Source: Methanocella arvoryzae MRE50 (GTDB lineage Archaea > Halobacteriota > Methanocellia > Methanocellales > Methanocellaceae). From it: 64,000 nucleotides of DNA. The notes under the pieces were generated by a model. It ran no database searches. It had not been told where the DNA came from and saw only the letters and a list, made by a program, of their open reading frames with translations. The stretch spans positions 2,294,001 to 2,358,000 of the forward strand of contig NC_009464.1 in assembly GCF_000063445.1 (NCBI RefSeq), written 5' to 3'. Positions within the stretch are counted from its first letter, which is position 1. Each line of letters begins with the position of its first letter. The translations under genes and the position numbers were made by a program. This document shows, one piece after another, positions 1-8,496 of the stretch.

Positions 1-720
1 AAGACAGCTGAAGGGCCCGTATCCCTTGCCGAAATAAAAGAGCACTTCAACATTACGTCTGCCAATGCAATACCGCGTCTAAAAGACCTGGCGGAACTGA
101 ACCTGGTCGTCAAGGAAGACGGTAAATACTGCCTGACTACTACGGGGCTGATCCTGGCCAAAAGGCTCCGGAGTATGGATAGTCTGGCGCAAATCCTCGT
201 GAAGGGCGATCAGTTCCTGAACGGGCACGACTTATCCCCCATTCCGGATAAGCTGGTGGAAAGGATCGACGAGCTGGGGGATTGCAGTGTAATCAGCAAC
301 GAAATGGAGAACATAACGGCCACCCATGGCCAGATCTACAATCGGTTACCGAATTCAAAACATATTGTGGGTATCTCTCCTGTACTTACTCAGGTATACC
401 CGAAGATATATCTCGCTCAGGCAATGCGTGGAATACCGGTTTCACTCGTTGTTACGGAAAAGGTTTTTAATAGAATCGAAGATGAGTACCCGGATTTCCT
501 GAAATCGTACCTGAGCTACCATAATGCAAAGATGTACGCAGTGGAAGATGCAAAACTGGCCCTGGTTGTGACGAACGACTTTTTATCGATGTACCTATAC
601 AATAAAGGCGGCACTTTGAACATCATGAACAGTATCATAACCTTCGATGAATCGGCTACCAAGTGGGGTGCTGAGCTGTTCGCCGAATATTTGGCCCGAG
701 CGCGTGAAATCCATGGCTAA
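1..720 (+). CDS. Winged-helix regulator with DUF1724-like domain, 5' end outside window
   Basis: The reading frame is open from base 1, so the true start lies upstream. The first 55 or so visible residues look like the end of an ArsR-type winged helix: a recognition helix, then a wing ending KEDGKYCLTTTG. The rest (about 180 residues) resembles the DUF1724 domain found C-terminal to such helices in methanogen regulators. Function is inferred: a DNA-binding transcription factor, ligand unknown. It is followed by a 364-bp gap before the next gene on the same strand. Confidence 0.7.
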   Translation, partial: KTAEGPVSLAEIKEHFNITSANAIPRLKDLAELNLVVKEDGKYCLTTTGLILAKRLRSMDSLAQILVKGDQFLNGHDLSPIPDKLVERIDELGDCSVISNEMENITATHGQIYNRLPNSKHIVGISPVLTQVYPKIYLAQAMRGIPVSLVVTEKVFNRIEDEYPDFLKSYLSYHNAKMYAVEDAKLALVVTNDFLSMYLYNKGGTLNIMNSIITFDESATKWGAELFAEYLARAREIHG

Positions 721-1084
721 GGGAAAACTCGTCGGGCCCAGTTCCTCCTCCTTTTAATAATTCTGGCAACTACCGTTCCATATGTGTAAATGATGCCGGA
801 CTATATAGTAGAATGGCAGGATACTGTCCAGAGAGACAATTGAGGCACTATTGTCCGATCAGATACGAGCAGTACCATGCCATCGTGGCAGGCATTCGTC
901 TTGAATACTTCTATATGGTATAAAATTAGCATCATCAATTGTTAACTATATTTCCTATCTAAAGCTAGTGGTGGTAATACCACCACAATTATAAATATTT
1001 TAAGTTACTATTTTCCGTTGTAATCGCTTGAATAGTGGCCGGCTGTAAAGGCTGGCTGTCGGGCGGTTAAGGAAGTTTGATCAA
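721..1084 (+). promoter_or_regulatory. AT-rich control region with palindrome and TATA box
   Basis: This gene-free stretch holds a perfect 19-bp palindrome at 968-986 (GTGGTGGTA, A, TACCACCAC) directly upstream of a TATA-like box at about 988-998 (ATTATAAATATTTT). Transcription would start near 1020. The leader contains a hairpin at 1038-1056 (GCCGGC / GCTGGC, 7-base loop) and a sequence shared with 4593-4616. The palindrome is placed like an operator. The adjacent winged-helix regulator is an obvious but unproven candidate to bind it. Confidence 0.45.
1038..1077 (+). repeat. Hairpin plus shared 24-bp motif, copy A
   Basis: A 6-bp hairpin (GCCGGC / GCTGGC) followed at about 1054-1077 by a motif close to GGCTGYCGGGCGRTTAAGGA. 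A similar arrangement recurs at 4563-4616, with two or three mismatches in the shared block. This copy sits in the leader of the small secreted protein gene. Confidence 0.4.
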
Positions 1085-1525
1085 ATGGTAAAGAAGAACA
1101 GAATTATGACTCTGCTGCTCGCCGCGACAGTGCTCGCTGTGTTCGCCAGCAGCTTTGCAAGTGCAGCTACGGTATCGATACCTGATGGCAAGAGCAGGAT
1201 CTACAGTAACGCGGCTGTCCAGTGGACAGGCGATATTGGATCCACGAACATTAACCTGGGCGATGCCCTTAGCTGGAATGTACAGTATAAAAATGAGATG
1301 GGCGAAACAATAAACGCAATGAGCAATTATAAATTCGGTAGCATGGGGATGGTAAATGGTCACACTTATGCATACAATATAAACGGTGGCTCGACCTGGA
1401 CGTCTAGCAGTGCATTCACGACCACTACTTCCTCCCAGTATATGTACGATATCTACAGGGATCACTACTACTGGAGCGATTCCCGGTGTGCAGAAACATC
1501 GTACGTTATGCAGGATCTCTATTAA
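1085..1525 (+). CDS. Small secreted protein, function unknown
   Basis: A 146-residue protein with a clear Sec signal peptide: KK near the start, a hydrophobic core at about residues 8-22, and cleavage expected after the AxA-like SFASA. The mature part is rich in Ser, Thr, Tyr and Asn, with no cysteine-based cofactor motif. I do not recognise the family. It starts 33 bp ahead of two ABC-2 permeases and may be exported with their help or form a surface component; that is inference. The leader carries a hairpin element that recurs near 4.6 kb. Confidence 0.6.
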   Translation: MVKKNRIMTLLLAATVLAVFASSFASAATVSIPDGKSRIYSNAAVQWTGDIGSTNINLGDALSWNVQYKNEMGETINAMSNYKFGSMGMVNGHTYAYNINGGSTWTSSSAFTTTTSSQYMYDIYRDHYYWSDSRCAETSYVMQDLY

Positions 1526-1558
1526 GTTGCCCAACCTTTTACGTTTTTTGGTGGTACC

Positions 1559-2386
1559 ATGAATAACGTCTTGATAGTAGCGAGAAAGGAGTTTGCTGAC
1601 ATCATCAAAAATCCTGCAGTAATCGTAGCCATTCTATCGTACGTAATATTAATATTATCGTATATATACATCGATTATAATTATCAGGATGAAATAGCAA
1701 GACGAATGATATTTCATAGAATGTATAGCCTTTATGTTGGTTTTGGCTGTATTGTTCCAGTCTTTATTGGTTTTGCCTCGATCGCCTCGGAATACGGTGG
1801 CACGCTGAATACACTGATCACCAAGCCACTATACAGGGACACAATAATCAATGGCAAGATGATCGCCTGCATATGCAGTATTCTTTGCATAAACGTCGTA
1901 TCTTTCCTATTTATGGTATCGCTGATGATCGCACTGTTTGGAGAAACGGCAAGCCAAACGTTGTTAAGCTCTTTTGACCAGATATCTGTACTCTTCTTAT
2001 TATCCTTGCTATATTCTTCGATATTTCTGCTATTATCTATGCTAATCTGCATCCTGGTAAACAGTAGAAGTATGGCATTCATGGCCTGTATACTTATGTT
2101 AATCTTATTAACTGAATCGCTTCCTGGTGTACATATCGCTGGTACTGTATCAAAAATTTTCTATTTACTCAATCCTGCTTACGAAGGTCTGGTATACCAG
2201 ACCATTACGGATATGATGCCTGACGTCATTATGTATAACCTATACGCCATTGGTATTCCGGATCTTTCGTCTCTGTTTGCTGGATCTGGGTCTATTCATG
2301 ACTTCAGGTTTTTACTTTTGTTTATCTACCCAGTGATTCTGCTGTTCTCTTGCTACATCTCGTTCATACGGAGGGATATCCCATGA
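1559..2386 (+). CDS. ABC-2 type transporter permease, first of a pair
   Basis: A 275-residue polytopic membrane protein with about six predicted helices. The N-terminal segment NNVLIVARKEFADIIKNP is the usual cytoplasmic lead-in of NosY-like ABC-2 permeases, and the LITKPLYRDTIINGKM stretch is the conserved cytoplasmic coupling region. GGTGG lies just before the ATG. It overlaps the next permease by an ATGA junction, so the two probably form a heterodimer. No ATP-binding subunit is encoded nearby. The gene is noticeably AT-rich compared with the window. Confidence 0.8.
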   Translation: MNNVLIVARKEFADIIKNPAVIVAILSYVILILSYIYIDYNYQDEIARRMIFHRMYSLYVGFGCIVPVFIGFASIASEYGGTLNTLITKPLYRDTIINGKMIACICSILCINVVSFLFMVSLMIALFGETASQTLLSSFDQISVLFLLSLLYSSIFLLLSMLICILVNSRSMAFMACILMLILLTESLPGVHIAGTVSKIFYLLNPAYEGLVYQTITDMMPDVIMYNLYAIGIPDLSSLFAGSGSIHDFRFLLLFIYPVILLFSCYISFIRRDIP

Positions 2387-3195
2387 GTATCATCTTAAAG
2401 ATCGCAAAGAACGATATTTCTGTAACCCTGAGACAGCCAGTAATCATAGCTGTCTTTATCATATTACTGATTCTGGCAATACTGCACGGTTGGGGGCACG
2501 CAGCGCTGATCAAAGGATATACTGCCAGTGCTGTTCCTGATTACGATCCGTTTTTCGAATTCGGCGTACAAAACATCATATCGCCTACGTCTACTTATTT
2601 ATCGGCCGTGGCCATGTTTATCGGCATCCTTACGGTGATTGATGAAAAATCAACCGGAGTAATGAGAGTCATGATGACCAAGCCATTATACAGGAAAGAT
2701 ATAATAGCCGGTAAATTTTTGGGCATCTCACTGTTGATGCTACTCCTCACAGTGATCTTTGTATCACTGTTCACCGCTTCACTTCTGATCTTCTACGGAG
2801 GACCTGAATCATCATCAGAGCTTATACTCAGAATACCATCTTACACTCTCGTATTATATGTACATCTCATGCTGTTCCTGGCCATTTCCATGTTGATAGG
2901 ACAGATATTTAATAACGTTTACATAGCCATAGGCATATCCGGACTTTTCTACTGGGCACAGTTAAAAGCATCAAGCATATTTGTCATAATTGATAAGATC
3001 AACATTTTAGGATATTTTAGCCCTAGAACAATCTTATTTAAAATACTATTCGTGGATGACACGTCAATGTTTAATTTGCTCAGACCGTTTGACGCGTGGC
3101 TTTCTGCGGCGTTACCCTGGATGGTGTGGTCGGTGCTGTTGATTGTGGTCATATTTCAGATTAACAGCTTGTTATTCAGCAGGTATGATGCTTGA
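2383..3195 (+). CDS. ABC-2 type transporter permease, second of a pair
   Basis: A 270-residue six-helix membrane protein paralogous to the preceding gene: both start with a short amphipathic segment (SIILKIAKNDISVTLRQP here) and share the M(I/M)TKPLYR.DII.GK coupling motif. The start is fixed by GGAGG at 2370-2374 and an ATGA overlap with the upstream stop. It probably pairs with that permease to export an unknown substrate or act on a surface structure. The missing ATPase must be encoded elsewhere or be lost. AT-rich codon use. Confidence 0.8.
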   Translation: MSIILKIAKNDISVTLRQPVIIAVFIILLILAILHGWGHAALIKGYTASAVPDYDPFFEFGVQNIISPTSTYLSAVAMFIGILTVIDEKSTGVMRVMMTKPLYRKDIIAGKFLGISLLMLLLTVIFVSLFTASLLIFYGGPESSSELILRIPSYTLVLYVHLMLFLAISMLIGQIFNNVYIAIGISGLFYWAQLKASSIFVIIDKINILGYFSPRTILFKILFVDDTSMFNLLRPFDAWLSAALPWMVWSVLLIVVIFQINSLLFSRYDA

Positions 3196-3213
3196 GGATA
3201 AGGGGTAGATCTG

Positions 3214-4539
3214 GTGATTCTTAACAGAGTATTGAAGGCAGGAGCGTTCTCGGTTGTCCTGGCAGCATTAATCATCGCGACCGTGAATATCTCAGTAGCT
3301 GATGATACGACCGATATGTCGAGGTTTGTTTCGCTTCAGAGTAGCGGGTTCCATACCCTGGCTATCGGCGAAGACGGATCGCTGTGGGCGTGGGGCAGTA
3401 ATGGTGACGGGGCTTGTGGCGTATACAGCGTCGATGAGAGGGTGCCGGAGCCTGTCCGGGTAGAGGGACTGTCGAACGTGACCCAGGTTGCTTGCTATTT
3501 TACAGATTCGATGGCTCTACTTGGCGACGGCACAGTCTGGATGTGGGGCGGCAGCAGCAGTAACTTTAAAAACGATAGCACGGAATTGTACGTCCCGGTA
3601 CAGGTACCTGGCCTGACAGGAGTTAAGCAGATCGCCTGCGGCCAGTGGTGCAGTCTGGCTTTGAAAGACGACGGCACAGTCTGGGCATGGGGCAATAATG
3701 AATATGGCCATATGGGTGACGGAACGAAGGCGTCACGGATATACTATACGACACCGGTGCAGGTACCCGGCCTTTCTGGCATCAAAATGATCGCTTGTAA
3801 TGCCGCCACGATGTTCGTGGTCGATAACAACGGCACAGTCTGGGCATGGGGCAAGAGCCATCCTGCAATGGTTAGCTGGAATGGCTTGGGTAACAAACTG
3901 TATACCACGGTTCCGGTGCAAGTGATCAAACAGCCCGGCATAGTAGCTATTACGGCGAACGATGTGCAGTTATGCATAGTAACGGAGAACGGCAAAGTCT
4001 GGAAGAAAGACTACGCGTCCAATAAAACGCCGACTCCAGATGAAATAAAGGGTTTACGGGATATCGCCACTATAAATTCGGGATACCATATGGTAGCGTT
4101 AGAAAAGGATGGAAGTGTATATACTTGGGGTAAAAACGATCACGGCCAGATCGGCGACGGCACTATTACCTACAGAACAGCGCCATACAAGGTTAATGTT
4201 CCGCCAGTCAAAGCAGTATTCTCCGGCCAGTTCCAGACTTTCGCAATCGGCGAAAACGGTGATCTCTGGGGATGGGGAGGAGACGAGGTCAACCAGCTCG
4301 GCGACGGGGGCGGAACGGATAAGACCCTCCCTGTAAAAATTTCGTTTAACAAGAGCGGCGGCAGCGCGCCAGAAGCAAGTTTACCAACCCCGATCAAACT
4401 ACCACAATCCCCGACTAACGTGACTGGAGACCAGTCAAAAGTAATCAGCCCGGGTTTTGACTTTGGCATCATTGCTCTGCTCGGCTGCCTGTTCATCGTC
4501 ACTGGCTTAATCACAAGCATCTGCAGGAGGAAAGACTAA
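3214..4539 (+). CDS. Membrane-anchored extracellular RCC1-repeat protein
   Basis: A 441-residue protein with a GTG start. Order: signal peptide (about 1-30), at least six RCC1-type blade repeats with the pattern ALxxDGTVWAWGxNxxGxxGDGT, a Pro/Thr-rich linker, and a C-terminal helix (FGIIALLGCLFIVTGLI) followed by a basic stop-transfer tail. RCC1 repeats form a seven-blade propeller used for protein binding; an extracellular adhesin or scaffold role is inferred. The blade motif is also repeated at DNA level (GACGGCACAGTCTGG recurs), suggesting recent expansion. It closes the AT-rich cluster behind the two permeases. Confidence 0.75.
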   Translation: MILNRVLKAGAFSVVLAALIIATVNISVADDTTDMSRFVSLQSSGFHTLAIGEDGSLWAWGSNGDGACGVYSVDERVPEPVRVEGLSNVTQVACYFTDSMALLGDGTVWMWGGSSSNFKNDSTELYVPVQVPGLTGVKQIACGQWCSLALKDDGTVWAWGNNEYGHMGDGTKASRIYYTTPVQVPGLSGIKMIACNAATMFVVDNNGTVWAWGKSHPAMVSWNGLGNKLYTTVPVQVIKQPGIVAITANDVQLCIVTENGKVWKKDYASNKTPTPDEIKGLRDIATINSGYHMVALEKDGSVYTWGKNDHGQIGDGTITYRTAPYKVNVPPVKAVFSGQFQTFAIGENGDLWGWGGDEVNQLGDGGGTDKTLPVKISFNKSGGSAPEASLPTPIKLPQSPTNVTGDQSKVISPGFDFGIIALLGCLFIVTGLITSICRRKD

Positions 4540-4562
4540 TAAAAGTAGTACCAGTGTAACCG

Positions 4563-4616
4563 CCGGCAGTTCGCGGCACCTAAAGGTCGGAAGGCTGCCG
4601 GGCGATTAAGGAAGTT
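4563..4616 (+). repeat. Hairpin plus shared 24-bp motif, copy B
   Basis: CCGGCAG and CTGCCGG form a 7-bp stem enclosing a smaller ACC-TAAA-GGT hairpin, then the block GGCGATTAAGGAAGTT that matches copy A near 1060. It lies just after the RCC1 gene and is not followed by a start codon. It may therefore be a relic of a duplicated leader bounding the island. Confidence 0.4.
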
Positions 4617-4692
4617 ATAATCAGGATAATATAGACAATAGTAGTTATCTCTCTTTATAATACTTCCGCTAAAAAGAAGAACGGGCCTGCTA

Positions 4693-5298
4693 TCACTGCG
4701 GCCCGTTATATACTCCCAGCTCGAAGTGATCATCGACCTGGTAGGCGCCGGCTGCGCAGACCGGCTTCTCAAACGTTAAATCATACATTTTCCTGGCCAC
4801 TTCTTCCGCGGAGGACGCATCTACTGTAAGGCGGGAGAACATGGTCTTCTCATACGTCGCCACCATCAGGCACTCGTTATCACCCATCGGGAAAGTGCTC
4901 ACGTTGAGGCCGTCCTTGGTCACGATGCCCAGGTAGGCGACATGTCTCGACACTACAGCGGCGATCCTCGGCGTATCGAGAGAATCTTTCTCGTAGTCCA
5001 TGGCTAAGAGACTTAACGCCAGCGCATCCCGGATCGGGTAGCCCATCTCGATCTTTTCCACAATTGCGTCGGTGTGGGAGCCGTTGGTGACGACTGCCAC
5101 GCTGGGGAGCACCCTAATACAGTTGTAGGAGATGTACGGGCTCTTCTCGAGGTCTTTGACGTCCTTGGGCATGATGGCTACCTTGTCGTCGCCCAGCTTT
5201 ACGGCGTAGCGGTTGGGGAAGGACCGGGAGGATACCCGGTATCCTGCCCAGAGCCTGCCGTTCGTTTTTCCTATGGTGACAAACCGGCCGACGTACAC
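4693..5298 (-). CDS. purO: Archaeal IMP cyclohydrolase
   Basis: PurO closes the purine ring, converting FAICAR to IMP, the last step of purine synthesis in many archaea that lack bacterial PurH. The 201-residue protein begins MYVGRFVTIGKT and contains the family hallmark YRVSSRSFPNR near residue 20; length is typical. It is the last gene of the por operon, one base after porB. The link between purine synthesis and pyruvate oxidoreductase is probably organisational rather than biochemical. Confidence 0.88.
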   Translation of the reverse strand: MYVGRFVTIGKTNGRLWAGYRVSSRSFPNRYAVKLGDDKVAIMPKDVKDLEKSPYISYNCIRVLPSVAVVTNGSHTDAIVEKIEMGYPIRDALALSLLAMDYEKDSLDTPRIAAVVSRHVAYLGIVTKDGLNVSTFPMGDNECLMVATYEKTMFSRLTVDASSAEEVARKMYDLTFEKPVCAAGAYQVDDHFELGVYNGPQ

Positions 5299-5299
5299 C

Positions 5300-6229
5300 T
5301 TATTCCACCTTCTTCGGAGCGGCAGCTGCGGGCTTTGACGGCTCTATGTCGAGCCCGAAGTGCTTCGCGTTGAGGTCGGCGATGTGCTGGATCTTTTCAA
5401 TTTCCTTGTCGCCGCCAGGCATCTTGAACAGGTGGGAGAACCGCTTCTGCTTGTCGAGGTACTCTTTTACGGGCTTCCGGTCCTTGATTTTCTTGACGCT
5501 GGTGATCTGGCCGTTCTCGTACTCGTATAACGGGTACAGTCCGGTCTCGACTGCCAGGCGGAGGATTTCGATGGACAGCGCGCTGTCGATGCCCCAGCCC
5601 GGCGTACAGGTCGCGTGGACCTGGATGTACTTCGGGCCCTCTATAGTTAACGCCTTGCGTATCTTTTTAGTGAAGTCCGCCGGATATCCTATCGAAGTGG
5701 TGGCCACGTAGGGAATGCCGTGGGCGGCCATGATAGCCGGGGCGTTCTTCTTGGGCCGCTGGTTGCCGAAGGAGATCTTGCCTGACGGGGTGGTGGTCGT
5801 GTTGGCATCGTACGGGGTGGAGCCGCTGCGCTGGATGCCCGTGTTCATGTACGCCTCGTTGTCGTAGCAGATGTACAGGATGTCGTGGCCGCGTTCCATG
5901 ACACCCGACAGATTGCCGAACCCGATGTCGATGGTGCCGCCGTCGCCGCCGAGCGCAATCACTTTAGTGTTGCCTTTTCTTCCCGTGGCCTTGAGCGCCG
6001 CTTCGATGCCGGCCGCTACAGGTCCGGAGTTCTCGAACAGCGAGTGGATCCAGGGTACTTTCCACGCGGACTCAGGGTATGGAGTCGAGACGACTTCCAT
6101 GCAGCCGGTCGCGTTGGTGATGATCACGTCGGGGCCGGTCACCCTCAGCAGAGTTTTCAGGAACAGAGCGCAGCCGCAGCCGGCGCAGGCCCTGTGGCCC
6201 GATGCGAACAGGTCTTCAAGTGCCGCCAT
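5300..6229 (-). CDS. porB: Pyruvate:ferredoxin oxidoreductase beta subunit
   Basis: The thiamine-diphosphate subunit of pyruvate:ferredoxin oxidoreductase, which links acetyl-CoA, CO2 and reduced ferredoxin to pyruvate; methanogens use it to make pyruvate. It has CAGCG at residues 15-19 and further cysteines (ATGCME, ATCTPGW) that together ligate a [4Fe-4S] cluster. The TPP/Mg motif [14 protein letters not shown] sits near residue 95. Length 309 is usual. GAGGGG lies ahead of the ATG, which abuts the porA stop. Confidence 0.92.
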   Translation of the reverse strand: MAALEDLFASGHRACAGCGCALFLKTLLRVTGPDVIITNATGCMEVVSTPYPESAWKVPWIHSLFENSGPVAAGIEAALKATGRKGNTKVIALGGDGGTIDIGFGNLSGVMERGHDILYICYDNEAYMNTGIQRSGSTPYDANTTTTPSGKISFGNQRPKKNAPAIMAAHGIPYVATTSIGYPADFTKKIRKALTIEGPKYIQVHATCTPGWGIDSALSIEILRLAVETGLYPLYEYENGQITSVKKIKDRKPVKEYLDKQKRFSHLFKMPGGDKEIEKIQHIADLNAKHFGLDIEPSKPAAAAPKKVE

Positions 6230-7429
6230 TTATATCCCCTCCGGGAGTATCTCCACGTCCAGTTTATACCATTCCAGCTCAGACACCCGCTCGCCGCCGA
6301 GCTTGGCCTGCGCCTTCTTCACGATGTTCTTGATGTCCTCCACAGTCGTGTCTCTGCCGCCGAGGCCGATGATGAAGCCTAACATAGTCGGGGAGTGGCT
6401 AGCGTTGTATAGCGCGCCCTTGAGGTCGGTGAAGACTGCGCCTTCTCCGCCCAGGGAAATGTTGCGGTCGAGCACGCAGACGATCTCCGCTTCCTTCAGG
6501 GCAGCCCGCAGCGCCTCCACCGGGAAGGGCCTGTAGCTCCTGATCTTGACGATGCCGACCGGGACTCCCGCTTCCCGCATTTCGTCCACCGCGTCCTTCA
6601 TGGTGCCGATGATGGAGCCCATCGCCACTAAAGCGATCTTCGCGCCTTCCATCTTGTAGGTGTCAATTAAGCCGCCTTTGTACCTGCCGAACTTCTTGCC
6701 GAACTCGGCCGCGACCTCTTCGATGACTTCCTTGGCCCTGATCTGGGCGTTGTGTACCATGTACCTGGCCTCAGTATAGTATTCGGGCTGGGCCAGCGCG
6801 CCCATTGTGACCGGCTGCTTCGGGTCGAGCTTGTACTGCGGGTTGTACGGCGGCAGGAACTCGTCCACCATCTTCTGGTCGTACGTCTCCACCGGCTCGT
6901 ACAGGTGAGTGATAAGGAAGCCGTCCATGTTGACCATGACGGGGAGCATGACCCTCGGGTCTTCGCCGATCTTGTACGCCTGGATGATCATGTCCGCCGC
7001 TTCCTGGTTGTCCTCTGCCCAGATCTGGATCCACCCGCTGTCTCTTGCACTAATTGCATCCTGGTGGTCGTTCCAGATGTTGATGGGGGATGAGACTGCC
7101 CTGTTGGCCATCGCCAACACGCAGGGGAGCCTCATGCCGGCGATGCTGAACAGCACCTCGTACATGAGTAATGCGCCCTGGGATGCCGTGGCGCTGAAAG
7201 TCCTCGCCCCTGCTGCCTGGGCGCCCTGGATGACGGAGGCCGCCGAGAACTCGCTTTCGGTCCTGACGTACTCGCAGTTGGTCAGGTCGCCGTTGGCGAT
7301 CATCTGGGAGATGTCCTCGACGATGTGGGTCTGGGGGGTGATCGGGTACGCCGACACGACTGCCGGCCTGCAAACTTTTGCGGCCTCCGCTATCGCGTGA
7401 GAGCCTTCCATGACTGCCATCTTTGCCAT
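6230..7429 (-). CDS. porA: Pyruvate:ferredoxin oxidoreductase alpha subunit
   Basis: The 399-residue alpha subunit supplies the pyrimidine-binding and transketolase-C-like domains. Visible signatures are YPITPQTHIVEDISQM near residue 28, SATASQGALLMYE near 80, and the C-terminal domain with VCVLDRNISLGGEGA that contacts the partner subunit. A GGAGA Shine-Dalgarno site lies six bases before the ATG, immediately after the porD stop. Gene order C-D-A-B matches the four-subunit archaeal enzyme. Confidence 0.92.
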   Translation of the reverse strand: MAKMAVMEGSHAIAEAAKVCRPAVVSAYPITPQTHIVEDISQMIANGDLTNCEYVRTESEFSAASVIQGAQAAGARTFSATASQGALLMYEVLFSIAGMRLPCVLAMANRAVSSPINIWNDHQDAISARDSGWIQIWAEDNQEAADMIIQAYKIGEDPRVMLPVMVNMDGFLITHLYEPVETYDQKMVDEFLPPYNPQYKLDPKQPVTMGALAQPEYYTEARYMVHNAQIRAKEVIEEVAAEFGKKFGRYKGGLIDTYKMEGAKIALVAMGSIIGTMKDAVDEMREAGVPVGIVKIRSYRPFPVEALRAALKEAEIVCVLDRNISLGGEGAVFTDLKGALYNASHSPTMLGFIIGLGGRDTTVEDIKNIVKKAQAKLGGERVSELEWYKLDVEILPEGI

Positions 7430-7717
7430 CTATTTCTCCTCCACGACCATCTCTATAGCGTCCACAGGGCACTCGTAGGCGCAGACGCCGCAGCCCTTGC
7501 AGTAGTCGTAGTTGATGCAGAACTTTTTCTTCTTGCCGTCGTGGGCACACTCGAACGGCGCCCCGTCGGGGCAGGAGTCGGCACACCGCTTGCAGCCGAT
7601 GCACTTTTCCTGGCTGATGACGGCCTTGTAGGTCCTCCATCCGCCGGTGTGGTACTGCATTGAGGTGCCCGGCATGGCAACCAGGCCTGTGGTGAGTCTC
7701 TGCTTGAATTCCGCCAT
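7430..7717 (-). CDS. porD: Pyruvate:ferredoxin oxidoreductase delta (2x[4Fe-4S]) subunit
   Basis: A 95-residue bacterial-type ferredoxin subunit that passes electrons from the TPP site to external ferredoxin. Two CxxCxxCxxxCP motifs are visible (CIGCKRCADSCP and CKGCGVCAYECP). The start is set by GGTGA five bases before ATG at 7717; an in-frame GTG at 7726 is an alternative that would overlap porC. Confidence 0.9.
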   Translation of the reverse strand: MAEFKQRLTTGLVAMPGTSMQYHTGGWRTYKAVISQEKCIGCKRCADSCPDGAPFECAHDGKKKKFCINYDYCKGCGVCAYECPVDAIEMVVEEK

Positions 7718-7718
7718 G

Positions 7719-8258
7719 TCATTCACCCATGAGTTCGTACGCCTTCTTGACGGCGGCGATGTTCTTGTCGGCTACTTTGCCGGCGAACCTGCCCCGGATG
7801 GCCTTGTTGACCGACTCCAGCCGGATCTCCCCGGTCGCGCCGGCGAAGGCGCCCAGCAGGGCAGTGTTGACGATGGGCAGTCCGATGACTTCGAGCGCCA
7901 GCTTAGTAGCGTCGAAGGTCCTTACCCGTGCCTTAGTGTTGATCTTGAGCTCGGAAGGCTTCTTCTCCGAGTTGATGAGCAGCAGTCCGTTTTCCCTCAC
8001 TCCGCCGGCCACGTCTACGGCGCTGATCAGAGAGGGGTCCTGGACGATAACGTAGTCCGGCTCGTAAATCTGGCTCCTGACGCGTATCTGCCTGTCTGCT
8101 ATGCGAGCGAACGCCGTGACCGGCGCGCCCCGACGCTCAGTGCCAAAGTACGGGAACGCCTGGCTCCACTTCCCGTCCTCGAACGCGGCGACAGCGATCA
8201 GCTCAGCCGCTGTGACCGAGCCCTGTCCTCCCCGCCCGTGAATTCTAATTTCTTTCAA
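7719..8258 (-). CDS. porC: Pyruvate:ferredoxin oxidoreductase gamma subunit
   Basis: First gene of the operon. The gamma subunit carries the glycine-rich [17 protein letters not shown] motif at its start, as expected. The best start is TTG at 8258, seven bases after a strong GGAGG; the ATG at 8279 is upstream of that site and would add seven unconserved residues. The protein is then 179 residues, normal for the family. The upstream region has a TATA box and a palindrome. Confidence 0.9.
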   Translation of the reverse strand: MKEIRIHGRGGQGSVTAAELIAVAAFEDGKWSQAFPYFGTERRGAPVTAFARIADRQIRVRSQIYEPDYVIVQDPSLISAVDVAGGVRENGLLLINSEKKPSELKINTKARVRTFDATKLALEVIGLPIVNTALLGAFAGATGEIRLESVNKAIRGRFAGKVADKNIAAVKKAYELMGE

Positions 8259-8496
8259 CCTACGTCCTCCATTGCGCATTTGTTAATGATTTTACATGTA
8301 GAATAGTGGTTTTCCTAAATAAGCCTTGTGAAACAATCGACACTTTTAGAAGTGTCTGCCACATACTTAGAGTATATATTATTGTGTATATAAAATTTGT
8401 CAGAAGCGGCTTACAGGTTTGCTGTGGCCGAAGTCCGATAAAATGCAAGAATTGGCGCATATTTTCACCTGATGAGCAATACGATTGGTGTATACG
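8259..8496 (-). promoter_or_regulatory. por operon promoter and candidate operator
   Basis: On the minus strand a TATA box (TTTTATATAC, 8387-8396) predicts transcription from about 8365, giving a leader of roughly 105 nt. A perfect inverted repeat GACACTT-TTAG-AAGTGTC at 8339-8356 lies just inside the transcribed region, where a repressor could block the polymerase. No regulator is encoded next to it except the histidine kinases upstream. Confidence 0.45.

Noticed and set aside
3360-4330. Regularly spaced DNA repeats resembling a repeat array
   Set aside because: They encode the RCC1 blades of one open reading frame and are explained by protein repeats.
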